A stretch of DNA of 64,000 nucleotides. Source: Candidatus Izimoplasma sp. HR2 (GTDB lineage: Bacteria; Bacillota_I; Bacilli_A; Izemoplasmatales; Izemoplasmataceae). Shown here piece after piece: positions 24,157 to 32,681 of this stretch. Numbering within the stretch: the first letter of the stretch is position 1; each line of letters starts with the position of its first letter. Under the pieces are notes generated by a model. That model was not told the DNA's origin. It saw nothing but the letters and a program-made list of their open reading frames with translations, and did not search any database. Location: assembly GCA_000753575.1 (NCBI GenBank), contig JRFF01000007.1, forward strand, positions 17,574-81,573, given 5' to 3'. Position numbers and translations under genes: made by a program.

Positions 24157-26388
24157 ATGTACACCTCCTTTATCTTCTTTAGTATCTAATGCTGTATCTT
24201 GTACTTCACTTGTAAATTCTGGTAATTTATATGTTTTTAATCTTAATGCATTTAATACAACCATAATAGAACTGAATGCCATAGCTGACGCTGCTAGTAC
24301 CATTGATAATCTTCCTGTTGCTGCTAGTGGTATTGCTACTAAATTGTATGAGAATGCCCAGAAGAAGTTTTGATAGATATTTCTTAAAGTTGCTTTTGAC
24401 ATATCTATTGCTTTAATTACTAATCCTAAATCATGACTCATTAATGTAACATCACTTGAATCAATCGCAATATCAGTTCCATTACCCATAGCAAATCCAA
24501 TATCTGCGAGTTTTAATGCAGGTGCATCATTTATACCGTCACCCACAAATGCTATAACTATTCCTTCTTTTTGAATATCAGATATAATCTTTGCTTTTTC
24601 ATGTGGTAGCACTTCTGAATACACTTTAGTTATACCTAACTCTTTCGCAATTGCGTTAGCTACAACACTATTATCTCCCGTAATCATATAAGGCTCTAAG
24701 TTACGTTTTTTCATTTCAGTAATAACTTTAAGTGATGTATCTTTTATTTCATCTCTAACAGCATATAATGCTTCTACTTTATTATTTACTATAACGAAGT
24801 TTGTTGTTTTAGCTTCGTTTAATAATTTATTATAATCAACTTCAAATTCTTTATAATCAAGTTTTAAATCTTTTAGTATTTTAACTGATCCTATATATAC
24901 TAAATCATTATTAATATTCGCTTTTATACCTTTTCCTTCTAGTGTTTCAAAGTTTGATACTTTTAATATTTTAGCGTTATTCTCTTCACCATATTCTTTT
25001 ACTGCCTGGCTAATAGGGTGAGTTGATTCACGTTCTATACTATAAACTATATCTAATACATTTTCATTACCTACAAAGTTAGTAACTATTGGTTTCCCAA
25101 TAGTGAGTGTTCCTGTTTTATCAAAAGCTATTGCTTCTATTTTATTAGCTAGTTCAAAGAACTCTCCACCTTTATATAATATATGGTTTTGTGCAGCTTT
25201 TCCGTTACCTACTAATATACTTGTAGGAGTTGCAAGGCCTAAGGCACATGGACAACTAATTACTAAAATAGCAACTGTTGTTGTAAAACTAAATGTGAAT
25301 AAGTCTCCTAATATAAAGTAATGAACTAAGAAGTTAATTACTGCGACTGAGACTACGATAGGTACAAAGTATGAAGCTATCTTATCCGCAGTTCTTTGGA
25401 TAGGTGGTTTCTCAGCACTTGTTTCTTCTACTGTACTAATAATTTGAGAAAGCATTGTGTCACTACCTATTTTAGTTGCTTCTATTATTAGTTTTTCTCT
25501 ACTGTTTATAGTTGCCCCTATTACTGAAGATCCTTTTAGTTTCTTAATAGGAATTGATTCACCAGTAATCATTGATTCATCTACATAACTAGTTCCTTCA
25601 ATAACGACTCCGTCAACTGGGATTTTTTCATTAGCTAGAACTACAATGTAATCTCCTAAGAATACTTCATCAATATCTATCATTGATTCAATACCGTCTT
25701 TTAGAACTCTTGCTTCTTTAGCCCCTAAGTTAATAAGTTCAACCAGAGCGTCAGTGGTTCTTTCTTTTGCTATATGTTCAATGTAGTTACCAATAAGTAC
25801 CATTGAAATAATTAATGCACTTATTTCAAAGTAATACATTGGATGCATTACAGCATCTCCAAATAACTGAACTGAAAGTAAATACATACTATATAGATAA
25901 GCACTTGTAGTACCCATTACCACTAGTATATCCATACCAAGTACTTTCTTCTTAATACTCTTATAAGCAGCGATATAAAATCTTTTACCTATATAAAACT
26001 GAACTACTCCTGATACTATTAACTGGAATATTCCATCTTTTAAAAGCTCTGGGACATAAACAAAATCAAACCAAGTTAGATGTCCAAACATTGCCCATAG
26101 TAATGGAATACTGAAGAATACAGATATATATATTTCTTTTCTTAGTTTAAGTCTTAGTCTTTTATTATCTTCTAAAGACTCTTCTAAGATAGGTTCATAA
26201 CCTATTTGTTTTACAATATCTGCGATAGATACTAGATTATAAACTGAATCATCATATTCAAATAATACTTTTCCTGCCCCTACATTTACTTTAGCTGATA
26301 TACTATCATAGTTATCAAAAGTATTTGTAATTGTTTTAGCACACATTGCACAAGTCATCCCATCAACTCTCATTGATTTCTTGATCAT
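23965..26388 (-). CDS. copA: Copper-exporting P1B-type ATPase with fused CopZ domain
   Basis: An 807-aa membrane pump that exports Cu(I). In order: N-terminal HMA domain with GMTCAMC (Cys 13 and 16), membrane helices, TGES (275-278), the transport motif CPC (379-381), the phosphorylated Asp 423 in DKTGTLT, and GDGINDAPAL. Unusually, a second HMA domain with MTCGHC (Cys 754 and 757) is fused at the C-terminus. This last domain starts at an in-frame ATG (24156) with its own perfect Shine-Dalgarno site. The gene overlaps the arsR-type regulator by one base (TAATG). Confidence 0.95.
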   Translation of the reverse strand: MIKKSMRVDGMTCAMCAKTITNTFDNYDSISAKVNVGAGKVLFEYDDSVYNLVSIADIVKQIGYEPILEESLEDNKRLRLKLRKEIYISVFFSIPLLWAMFGHLTWFDFVYVPELLKDGIFQLIVSGVVQFYIGKRFYIAAYKSIKKKVLGMDILVVMGTTSAYLYSMYLLSVQLFGDAVMHPMYYFEISALIISMVLIGNYIEHIAKERTTDALVELINLGAKEARVLKDGIESMIDIDEVFLGDYIVVLANEKIPVDGVVIEGTSYVDESMITGESIPIKKLKGSSVIGATINSREKLIIEATKIGSDTMLSQIISTVEETSAEKPPIQRTADKIASYFVPIVVSVAVINFLVHYFILGDLFTFSFTTTVAILVISCPCALGLATPTSILVGNGKAAQNHILYKGGEFFELANKIEAIAFDKTGTLTIGKPIVTNFVGNENVLDIVYSIERESTHPISQAVKEYGEENNAKILKVSNFETLEGKGIKANINNDLVYIGSVKILKDLKLDYKEFEVDYNKLLNEAKTTNFVIVNNKVEALYAVRDEIKDTSLKVITEMKKRNLEPYMITGDNSVVANAIAKELGITKVYSEVLPHEKAKIISDIQKEGIVIAFVGDGINDAPALKLADIGFAMGNGTDIAIDSSDVTLMSHDLGLVIKAIDMSKATLRNIYQNFFWAFSYNLVAIPLAATGRLSMVLAASAMAFSSIMVVLNALRLKTYKLPEFTSEVQDTALDTKEDKGGVHMKVNVTDMTCGHCEMTIKKALGEKGFDNVDINLDDRTVELDLKGKDIKEVVSIIEAKGYTVKL

Positions 26389-26756
26389 TATTTTGCCTCA
26401 TTTCTAAACGCGTGACAAACATAAACGTTGTCATCTTTTACATCTTCATGTTTTAGATACTCTTTGTAATCATTTATTAATACTCCTTCAACATTTACTA
26501 AATCCTTAATGTGAAGAATTAAATTAATGTTACTTTTAAAATCTTTAGTTAGTGAATAGAAACCACGTTGCTTCTCTCTTCTAACTTCAACTATACCTAC
26601 ATCCTTCAAACTAATTAAGTTCTTTGAAATGTTTACTTGTTTAATTAAAGTAATCTCTTCAAGTTCACATACACAAAGCTCTCCATTTAAAAGTAGGCTT
26701 ATAAGCCTTAGTTTTGTAGGATTACTAATACTTTTTAAATATTCTAGACTCTTCAT
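26388..26756 (-). CDS. ArsR-family metal-responsive repressor
   Basis: A 122-aa winged-helix regulator: SISNPTKLRLISLLLNGELCVCELEE, with a CVC pair at the usual alpha-3 metal site, then QVNISKNLISLKDVGIVEVRREKQRGFYSL for the recognition helix and wing. More Cys and His near the C-terminus (YVCHAF) could complete a metal site. It starts the operon with copA, so it probably senses Cu(I), replacing the usual CsoR or CopY (inference). Confidence 0.9.
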   Translation of the reverse strand: MKSLEYLKSISNPTKLRLISLLLNGELCVCELEEITLIKQVNISKNLISLKDVGIVEVRREKQRGFYSLTKDFKSNINLILHIKDLVNVEGVLINDYKEYLKHEDVKDDNVYVCHAFRNEAK

Positions 26757-26781
26757 ATATAGTCCCTCCTTAGGTAGTTTT

Positions 26782-26810
26782 ATATTACTACTTCGTTATA
26801 TTCCGTACAA
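26782..26810 (-). promoter_or_regulatory. Promoter of the arsR-copA operon
   Basis: Minus-strand TTGTAC (26805-26810) and TAATAT (26782-26787), spacer 17 bp. Confidence 0.55.
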
Positions 26811-26858
26811 GGCATATACAAAGAATTATAAATACGAATTTGTTTTATAATGTAGTGC

Positions 26859-26887
26859 TTGACATTACATAAATTAGTTTGTATACT
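26859..26887 (+). promoter_or_regulatory. Promoter of the ferredoxin-thioredoxin pair
   Basis: Consensus TTGACA (26859-26864) and TATACT (26882-26887), spacer 17 bp. The 150-bp gap is shared with the divergent copper operon. Confidence 0.8.
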
Positions 26888-26910
26888 ATCTATCTAATTG
26901 AGGTGTTATT

Positions 26911-27105
26911 ATGTCATTGACAATTGAAGTAATAAAAGAAAAGTGTGTAGGATGCGGAAGATGTGTTAGAGTATGTAAAACAGGAACCCTTAAAATGGAC
27001 AGAACTACAGGTTTAGTTTATAATACAGGAGAAGCTTGTGATAACTGTTGGGACTGTATATATGCATGTCCAACTAAAGCTTTAGATATAATGGAGGCAG
27101 AATAA
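26911..27105 (+). CDS. 2[4Fe-4S] ferredoxin
   Basis: A 64-aa bacterial ferredoxin with two cluster motifs, CVGCGRCVRVCK and CDNCWDCIYACP. It carries electrons between low-potential partners. TAATG overlap joins it to the thioredoxin-like gene. It is divergent from the copper operon. Confidence 0.92.
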   Translation: MSLTIEVIKEKCVGCGRCVRVCKTGTLKMDRTTGLVYNTGEACDNCWDCIYACPTKALDIMEAE

Positions 27106-27419
27106 TGGTAAATGTAATTGAAAAATATAGTGATGTTGAAAAAGTAATTAATAAAGAATTAGTAATGGTAATAGCTAAAACACATACATGTTATAGCTGT
27201 AATTCTATTGCTAGTATATTAGATAATAGTATGAATCACTTTGATAAGATTGATAAATATAATATCTATGTAGATGATATTGATCAGTTTAGAGGAGAGT
27301 ACTTAATATTTAGTGTTCCTACTGTATTAATATTTAGTGAAGGAAAAGAATTATTAAGACAATCAAGATATTTTGATTATGCTAAAATTGATCGTTTGAT
27401 CGAAATGTTTACAAATTAA
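27105..27419 (+). CDS. Thioredoxin-like protein
   Basis: 104 aa with a thioredoxin fold: the active-site pair is in THTCYSCNSIA (C-x2-C, CYSC) and cis-Pro in SVPTVLIFSEGKELLR. Because a ferredoxin is encoded just before it and overlaps by one base, the two may pass electrons to a disulfide (ferredoxin-linked reduction), but no ferredoxin-thioredoxin reductase is in the window. Confidence 0.82.
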   Translation: MVNVIEKYSDVEKVINKELVMVIAKTHTCYSCNSIASILDNSMNHFDKIDKYNIYVDDIDQFRGEYLIFSVPTVLIFSEGKELLRQSRYFDYAKIDRLIEMFTN

Positions 27420-27448
27420 AAGTGTAGAAAATTTCTACACTTTTTTTA
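27418..27448. terminator. Bidirectional terminator
   Basis: AAAAGTGTAGAAA/TTTCTACACTTTT with a T-run. Confidence 0.85.
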
Positions 27449-27451
27449 TTA

Positions 27452-27673
27452 TCATATAAACATCAAAATCAATAATATAATTCCTAAGACAATTAGTTGT
27501 CCCCACCAAGGAAGAAAACTAAGTAAACTACTTAGACCGTAGCCTCCTCTGCCGCTTCTTGAACTTCTATAAGATGATCCACTAGATCTACTTGAAAAAG
27601 ATCCTCTTGAACCTCTGAATCCACTACTTCTTGAACCTCCGCTTCGACTTCTACCACTTGATACTCTCTTCAT
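27452..27673 (-). CDS. Arg/Ser/Gly-rich tail-anchored small protein
   Basis: 73 aa. Residues 1-48 are almost only Ser, Arg and Gly (SGRSRSGGSRSSGFRGSRGS and similar), strongly basic and disordered. Then come SLLSFLPWWGQ and one C-terminal membrane helix (LIVLGIILLILMFI), so the basic part should face the cytosol. No known family. Its neighbour has the same layout and the same PWWG junction. Shine-Dalgarno AGGAGGG. Confidence 0.75.
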   Translation of the reverse strand: MKRVSSGRSRSGGSRSSGFRGSRGSFSSRSSGSSYRSSRSGRGGYGLSSLLSFLPWWGQLIVLGIILLILMFI

Positions 27674-27685
27674 ATTTAATCCCTC

Positions 27686-28045
27686 CTAAAATCCTACTAT
27701 CAATATAATTAAAATTACAAAAATAATAAATACAAATCTTCCCCACCAAGGAACATCATCAAGAAATCCACTTCCTTCTCTGTAATGTGAACTATGATAC
27801 CCATAATGTTTCTTCGGGCTATCAGTTGATTTAGGGGCGCTATCAAAACTATCTTTTGATTTACCAAATATTGATTTACTTAAAGGTGTTCTTTTTAAAC
27901 CTTTAAACCCACTTGATGATTTTGTAAAACTTTTAAATCCTCCTGAAGATCTTCCAAATGATGATCTACTTGAGGATGATGACCTTGAACCTTTGAATCC
28001 TCCACCTGAGGATCCTCTACTTCTACTACTTGATGATTTTTTCAT
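27686..28045 (-). CDS. Arg/Ser/Gly-rich tail-anchored protein, longer paralogue
   Basis: 119 aa. A basic Ser/Arg/Gly/Phe-rich region (residues 1-50, with repeated SSGGFK units), a mixed middle with SIFGKSKDSF and a His/Tyr patch KKHYGYHSSHYREG, then DVPWWGR and a single C-terminal helix (FVFIIFVILIILIVGF). It shares the architecture and PWWG motif with the next gene, 12 bp away. Function unknown; nucleic-acid or teichoic-acid contact is possible from charge alone. Confidence 0.75.
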   Translation of the reverse strand: MKKSSSSRSRGSSGGGFKGSRSSSSSRSSFGRSSGGFKSFTKSSSGFKGLKRTPLSKSIFGKSKDSFDSAPKSTDSPKKHYGYHSSHYREGSGFLDDVPWWGRFVFIIFVILIILIVGF

Positions 28046-28117
28046 ACTTGTCCCCTCCTATAATTATCCCTATCATTAATAATATCATAATTACATATAA
28101 AATTAAATATAAAATCT

Positions 28118-28837
28118 TTATCCCAAGCTTAAATTAATTTGTGATAAAACTGTATCACCTTTCTTAATTTCAAAGTATAAATTATTCTCAAGATTTCTTC
28201 CTTCAATTAATAATTCATCGTTAATTACACATTCTTTCTTAAATGTAATTCTTATCTTTTTAATAAAGTTATCATCAAGTAAATTATGAGGAATTGTGTT
28301 ATAGGCTAGTTTAAGGTAATAAACATTATTCATATGTTTATATATATCAATATATGTATTCTTCACTGTATCCGTTGATGTATAAATTACTTCTGATTTT
28401 AATGGTTTATTTTTACTAATAGGTAATGCAATTTGTTCTTTCCAAACATCCTTAAAGATATCAATTAACTCTTGATCAGGTGTTACTATCTCTTTAGTAT
28501 TTATATCTAAAAGTAAAAACTTAGCTTTGGCTTCAGCAAGTAGTTTACCGCTTTTATCTCTCATCTCCCAGATTCTATATCCATAAAATCTTTTAAATGA
28601 ATATGGTGATGTTCCACATGAAACATAGGTTTTGCCTTTTGGTAATTCATAGATGTCTATTTCATAATCTATTAATACCCAAAATAATTCTTTTTCTAAA
28701 TGATAATCACTACTAGCTCCAAATGAATCAACATTATGAACCATTACATCTTGAAAGAAATTAAGTAAAGATGTAACTAATAATCTCCCATTTTTATCTA
28801 CTTCATATGTGTGAATATAAAAATCTTTTACGTACAT
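28118..28837 (-). CDS. Acyl-ACP thioesterase (FatA/FatB type)
   Basis: A 239-aa double-hotdog thioesterase that releases fatty acids from acyl-ACP. N-terminal half: FYIHTYEVDKNGRLLVTSLLNFFQDVM and ELFWVLIDYEIDIYELP, both typical; FKRFYGYRIWEMRD follows. The second half has the catalytic region VKNTYIDIYKHMNNVYYLKLAYN (with the conserved D-x-N/H-x-HxNN pattern). Start 28837 from GAGGTG spacing. Confidence 0.9.
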   Translation of the reverse strand: MYVKDFYIHTYEVDKNGRLLVTSLLNFFQDVMVHNVDSFGASSDYHLEKELFWVLIDYEIDIYELPKGKTYVSCGTSPYSFKRFYGYRIWEMRDKSGKLLAEAKAKFLLLDINTKEIVTPDQELIDIFKDVWKEQIALPISKNKPLKSEVIYTSTDTVKNTYIDIYKHMNNVYYLKLAYNTIPHNLLDDNFIKKIRITFKKECVINDELLIEGRNLENNLYFEIKKGDTVLSQINLSLG

Positions 28838-28931
28838 AAAAATCACCTCATTATCAAAATTATACCATATCTTATCAAAAACAATATTAAAGATATTAAA
28901 GTTATAGTATAATCATATTTGAGGTGATGAA

Positions 28932-29294
28932 ATGAATATTGCATTAATAGCACATAACAAAATGAAACCAGAATTAATTGCATTCTGCGTGAGACATGAG
29001 AATACTCTAAGTAAACATAATCTTTTCGCAACCGGAACTTCTGGTGAAGTTGTAATGGCTGCTACAAAATTAGATATACATTGTTTTAAATCCGGTCCAC
29101 TTGGTGGAGACCAAATGATTGGAGCAAAAGTTGCTAATGGAGAAATAGATTTAATTATTTTCTTTAGAGATCCTTTAACTGCTCAACCACATGAACCTGA
29201 TATTTCAGCATTGTTTAGATTGAGTGATGTTTATAAAATACCACTTGCATCTAATGTAAATACTGCAGAATTATTCTTTAAAACTTTAATATAA
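28932..29294 (+). CDS. mgsA: Methylglyoxal synthase
   Basis: A 120-aa enzyme converting dihydroxyacetone phosphate to methylglyoxal and phosphate, a bypass under sugar-phosphate stress. The family signature [13 protein letters not shown] has catalytic Asp at 60; AHNKMKPEL and ATGTSG form the phosphate site. It is slightly shorter than usual but complete. Start at 28932 with GAGGTG; a TATAAT near 28909 is the likely -10. Confidence 0.95.
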   Translation: MNIALIAHNKMKPELIAFCVRHENTLSKHNLFATGTSGEVVMAATKLDIHCFKSGPLGGDQMIGAKVANGEIDLIIFFRDPLTAQPHEPDISALFRLSDVYKIPLASNVNTAELFFKTLI

Positions 29295-29325
29295 AAGAAG
29301 ATGAAAATTCATCTTCTTTTTATAT
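29292..29325. terminator. Bidirectional terminator
   Basis: AAAAGAAGATGA-AAAT-TCATCTTCTTTT between convergent genes. Confidence 0.85.
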
Positions 29326-30090
29326 GTTTTGTTTATTAAATTTTATTAATGATAAGTAAATAAATCCTATTGATATAATTAATGTTACTCCAACATTAAT
29401 TAACACATCACTCACTACTTCATTACCTAATAAGATATCAACTGAACTATTTCCAATAACGCCTGGTAAGTACTTGAATATTGAGACTTCTATAATAGTT
29501 AACATAGATGTAAATATATAAATTCCAAATGTAACTGATACCGCAGCTAAATATGATTTAAAGTGTGTCGCAGTAAATAGTGATATTGATAATATATATA
29601 ATACATACACAAAGAATAATAATGACATTATTAATACACCAAGCATATCTACTTCTTCAAATATGAAGTAAGTATAATAACTAAATACTAAGTATCCTAT
29701 TAATAAAGATACAAGTATTAAAATACTGAGTGATATATATTTAGACAATAAGTATTTAACTCTATTAATTGGTTTACTAAGTATTAATGGAAGTAATCCT
29801 TTTGTTTTATCTTTAATAAAGAATCCAACTCCAACGAATAATACAACAAACATTACTGTTTCATATAGATTTCCAAGATATTGATAATAACTATCATATA
29901 CAGATACTCTAGGAAAAGACAAACCTATTCCTTCAGCCATATCTATTCCAAGAGCCATCTCAAGTATCTCATTCATGTATCTGGCTGTGAGTGGACTTAG
30001 AATTGCAAATATTACTATTACTACTGGGAATATAATGAATTTAGATGTTTTACGTAAATGATAAAAATCGTATTTAAGTAACTTTACCAT
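29320..30090 (-). CDS. ABC-2 type permease (YxlG-like)
   Basis: 256 aa with six hydrophobic helices and a large loop after the first (residues 35-70), typical of ABC-2 permeases; KDKTKGLLPLILSKPINRVKYLLSKY is the family coupling segment. It overlaps the ATPase gene by 17 bp. With the PLDc_N protein and the ATPase it mirrors Bacillus yxlE-yxlF-yxlG. Substrate unknown. Confidence 0.85.
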   Translation of the reverse strand: MVKLLKYDFYHLRKTSKFIIFPVVIVIFAILSPLTARYMNEILEMALGIDMAEGIGLSFPRVSVYDSYYQYLGNLYETVMFVVLFVGVGFFIKDKTKGLLPLILSKPINRVKYLLSKYISLSILILVSLLIGYLVFSYYTYFIFEEVDMLGVLIMSLLFFVYVLYILSISLFTATHFKSYLAAVSVTFGIYIFTSMLTIIEVSIFKYLPGVIGNSSVDILLGNEVVSDVLINVGVTLIISIGFIYLSLIKFNKQNI

Positions 30091-30994
30091 TAGTTAACCT
30101 TATAAAGACGTCTTCTAAGCTAGTTTTGACTTTACTAAATTCTACAATAGTTTCATCTAATTCCATTAATTTCTTAAGTAATGTATTCTCATCTATTTTC
30201 CCATTTAAATTGCATATTACTCCATTTTGTTCTATTCTTGCATTTTCAACTAATTTACTACTTATTATTTTTTCTAGTAAATATTTTGATTCATTTTTAG
30301 TTTCTATATATATCTTATTGTTATAATAAGCTTTTTTTATATTTTCTAAAGTATCTTCAACTAAGAGAACTCCATTATCTAATATTCCAATCTTATCACA
30401 TACTCTTTCCACATCTTCTAAGATATGAGTTGAATAAAATATTGTTTTACTTCCTCTTAGTTTATAGATTATGTTCATGACATCATTTCTCCCAATAGGA
30501 TCAAGTGCTGAGGTTGGTTCATCCATAATTAAAATCTCAGGATTATGAATTAATGCTTGCGCAATCGCAAGACGCTGTTTCATACCTCTAGAAAATGAAC
30601 TTATCTTCTTTTTATTATTAGGAAGATCAACAAAGTCTAAAATATCTTGTATCTTAATATTGTAATCCCCTATCTTCATATTAAAGATATCTAAAGTATA
30701 AGCTAGATACTCTTTAGATGTCATATAACCAGGAAAAGTAGGTACGTCAGGAACATACCCTATTTTTCTTTTATATAATTGATCTTGAAACTTTATTTCT
30801 TTTTCGTTAATGAATATAGTTCCTTGATCTGAGTTTAACAAAGATAGTATTAAGTTAATAGTAGTAGTTTTCCCTGCCCCATTTTTACCAATGAAGCCAT
30901 AAACCTCACCCTTTTTAACAGTAAGATTTAGACTATGTAGGACAGTTACTTGATTATAAGATTTGGATAAATCAACAGTTTTAATTACTTCCAT
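30074..30994 (-). CDS. ABC transporter ATP-binding protein (YxlF-like)
   Basis: 306 aa with Walker A GKNGAGKTTTIN, signature SSFSRGMKQRLAIAQAL, Walker B ILIMDEPTSALDP and the switch His in YSTHILEDVERV. The extra C-terminal domain of about 90 aa is typical of exporters of the CcmA/NatA class. It overlaps its neighbours on both sides (TAATG; 17 bp). Confidence 0.92.
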   Translation of the reverse strand: MEVIKTVDLSKSYNQVTVLHSLNLTVKKGEVYGFIGKNGAGKTTTINLILSLLNSDQGTIFINEKEIKFQDQLYKRKIGYVPDVPTFPGYMTSKEYLAYTLDIFNMKIGDYNIKIQDILDFVDLPNNKKKISSFSRGMKQRLAIAQALIHNPEILIMDEPTSALDPIGRNDVMNIIYKLRGSKTIFYSTHILEDVERVCDKIGILDNGVLLVEDTLENIKKAYYNNKIYIETKNESKYLLEKIISSKLVENARIEQNGVICNLNGKIDENTLLKKLMELDETIVEFSKVKTSLEDVFIRLTNGKVT

Positions 30995-31200
30995 TATTCA
31001 TCTTTCCCAAAGATTAAATAAATAACCCATCCAAAATTAATAACCATACTTACTACTATCCAAACAATCTTATTTCCACCCTTAACTTTTCTATCTTCTT
31101 TTAATATATCAACAATTACATAAATCTTAAATATCCAATCAATTAATATAATTGGAATTAATAGCGGTAACATATCAAAAAATATTGTAAATGTATCCAT
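30994..31200 (-). CDS. PLDc_N-domain membrane protein (YxlE-like)
   Basis: A 68-aa protein with two membrane helices and the PLDc_N pattern WIFKIYVIVDILKEDRK...IVWIVVSMVINFGWVIYLIFGKDE. In Bacillus the same small protein (YxlE) precedes the YxlFG transporter and takes part in SigY control; no sigma factor is seen here. AGGAGG at good distance. Confidence 0.85.
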   Translation of the reverse strand: MDTFTIFFDMLPLLIPIILIDWIFKIYVIVDILKEDRKVKGGNKIVWIVVSMVINFGWVIYLIFGKDE

Positions 31201-31210
31201 TTGTTACCTC

Positions 31211-31651
31211 CTATATACCATCTCTCACTTCAATAATGTCTTTTCTTCCGTTATATCCTTGTACACCTGAAATTAAATATAAAATACCAGTGATTTGGTT
31301 CATTACTAAATTAATACCGCCCCAAATAGCTTGGTATAAATATATTTTCTTAGCTTGTTCTTCTGTGTATTTCCCCTTCATAAGCCTTGGGAAAAGATAT
31401 AAATTCAGAATAAGGAACACTCCAAGTACAATTGTCACGACTAAAATAAAGTATCCTATCCAGTCCATCCACTTTATCATTTCAAGATATTCTTCTTGCG
31501 ATAAATCAGCTTCAATCGCATTTCTAAACCCAACCATGTTCTTAATACTTAACATAAATATTGATGTTCCAGCAAGTACAACAACAGCTATACCTTCCAT
31601 TACTAATCCTATAATAGTAATTATCATAGGTGTATTCTCCATTTTATGCAT
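31211..31651 (-). CDS. Four-helix membrane protein, unknown
   Basis: 146 aa with four hydrophobic helices and a polar loop between the first and second (NMVGFRNAIEADLSQEEYLEMIKWMD). Similar in shape to DUF4064 proteins; not certain. It stands in the operon between YbjQ and the PLDc_N-ABC genes, with AAGGAGG. Confidence 0.6.
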   Translation of the reverse strand: MHKMENTPMIITIIGLVMEGIAVVVLAGTSIFMLSIKNMVGFRNAIEADLSQEEYLEMIKWMDWIGYFILVVTIVLGVFLILNLYLFPRLMKGKYTEEQAKKIYLYQAIWGGINLVMNQITGILYLISGVQGYNGRKDIIEVRDGI

Positions 31652-31676
31652 AAGTAAACCTCCTTATGAATAATTT

Positions 31677-32003
31677 TTATTCAAATTTAACAGCAGTACC
31701 ATAAGCAATAATTTCAGCAGCTCCACCCATTACTCCCGATGTTTGAAGTCTTAAACCAACAACTCCGTTAGCTCCCATTGCTTCAGCATCTTTTAATAAT
31801 CTTTCAGTAGCAACTTTTCTAGCTTCATTCATCATGTCAGTATATCCTACTATTTCTCCACCAACTATGCTTTTTAATCCAGCCATAAAATCTCTACCAA
31901 TATTCTTAGTTTGAACAGTAGAACCTTTAACATAACCTAATACTTCAATTACTTTTCTTCCTGGTACTTCATTTATTGTATATAAATCTTTTCTAGTAAT
32001 CAT
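31677..32003 (-). CDS. YbjQ/UPF0145 family protein
   Basis: 108 aa. Hallmarks are VPGRKVIEVLGYVKGSTVQTKNIGRDFMAGLKSIVGGEIVGYTDMMNEAR and MGANGVVGLRLQTSGV, a pentameric heavy-metal-binding-like fold of unknown function, often found with envelope stress genes. First gene of the operon with the ABC transporter. AAGGGG Shine-Dalgarno. Confidence 0.92.
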   Translation of the reverse strand: MITRKDLYTINEVPGRKVIEVLGYVKGSTVQTKNIGRDFMAGLKSIVGGEIVGYTDMMNEARKVATERLLKDAEAMGANGVVGLRLQTSGVMGGAAEIIAYGTAVKFE

Positions 32004-32042
32004 AATTGTTCCCCTTTCAAAATACTTATAGTATATGAAATA

Positions 32043-32053
32043 GACACAGTGTC
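32043..32053. promoter_or_regulatory. Operator-like palindrome before ybjQ
   Basis: GACACAGTGTC is a perfect palindrome around a central A. It lies just upstream of a minus-strand TATACT near 32024-32029, where a -35 would be, so a dimeric regulator could control the promoter. Confidence 0.45.
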
Positions 32054-32154
32054 ATTCATATCCAACTTAATTATATAGCTGATTACAAATTAATTCAAGT
32101 AAATTATTTTTAATTATTTTTTATAACCGAAAAACGTTTTTTGTACATAATCCC

Positions 32155-32188
32155 ATAAAAAAGGAATATCAAATTGATATTCCTTTTA
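32155..32188 (-). terminator. Terminator of the GNAT gene
   Basis: AAAAGGAATATCAA/TTGATATTCCTTTT, 14-bp stem ending in T on the minus strand. Confidence 0.85.
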
Positions 32189-32191
32189 CAT

Positions 32192-32656
32192 CTATATAAC
32201 TTCTTTTATTAATATTTGAGCAGGATTATGACTATCAAAAATATCATCATTTTGATAGAAATCAACAAATCCCATTTTAAGATAGAATTTCCTTGTTAAT
32301 GAGTATTCATAGTTATTTGCTTTTTTAGCCAAAGTTATAACCATCATATATTTATACTTCTTTACCTTAGCGTAATCATTAACATATTCTTGAAGTTTAG
32401 TTCCTACACCTTTGTTGTGATATTTCTTTAATACTCCAAGTACGTACATATCAAGTGTATCTTTATTCTCTTCTCTTAAAGAATAGAACCCAGCTACTTC
32501 ACCTTTAATGTGAGCTGCGATAAAAGGATAGTTAACTACTTTATCTATATATTCTTTTGTAGATTCTTCAATCCCAAACCATTCTGGTAGATCTCTTAAT
32601 ACTTTTCTTGTAATTTCTTGTTTTAATGTATTGTCTTTAATTTCTTTAATTTCCAT
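32192..32656 (-). CDS. GNAT-family N-acetyltransferase
   Basis: 154 aa with the acetyl-CoA site LGVLKKYHNKGVGTKLQEYVNDYA and the C-terminal TRKFYLKMGFVDFYQND. The acceptor is unknown. Single-gene unit with strong GGAGG. Confidence 0.87.
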   Translation of the reverse strand: MEIKEIKDNTLKQEITRKVLRDLPEWFGIEESTKEYIDKVVNYPFIAAHIKGEVAGFYSLREENKDTLDMYVLGVLKKYHNKGVGTKLQEYVNDYAKVKKYKYMMVITLAKKANNYEYSLTRKFYLKMGFVDFYQNDDIFDSHNPAQILIKEVI

Positions 32657-32681
32657 AAGCTACCTCCAAGATGCAACACCA

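Noticed and set aside
28843..29031. 62-aa hydrophobic frame on the - strand
   Set aside because: Overlaps mgsA and the divergent promoters; no ribosome site.
31191..31673. 160-aa frame on the + strand
   Set aside because: Antisense of the four-helix gene that has a good Shine-Dalgarno and operon context.
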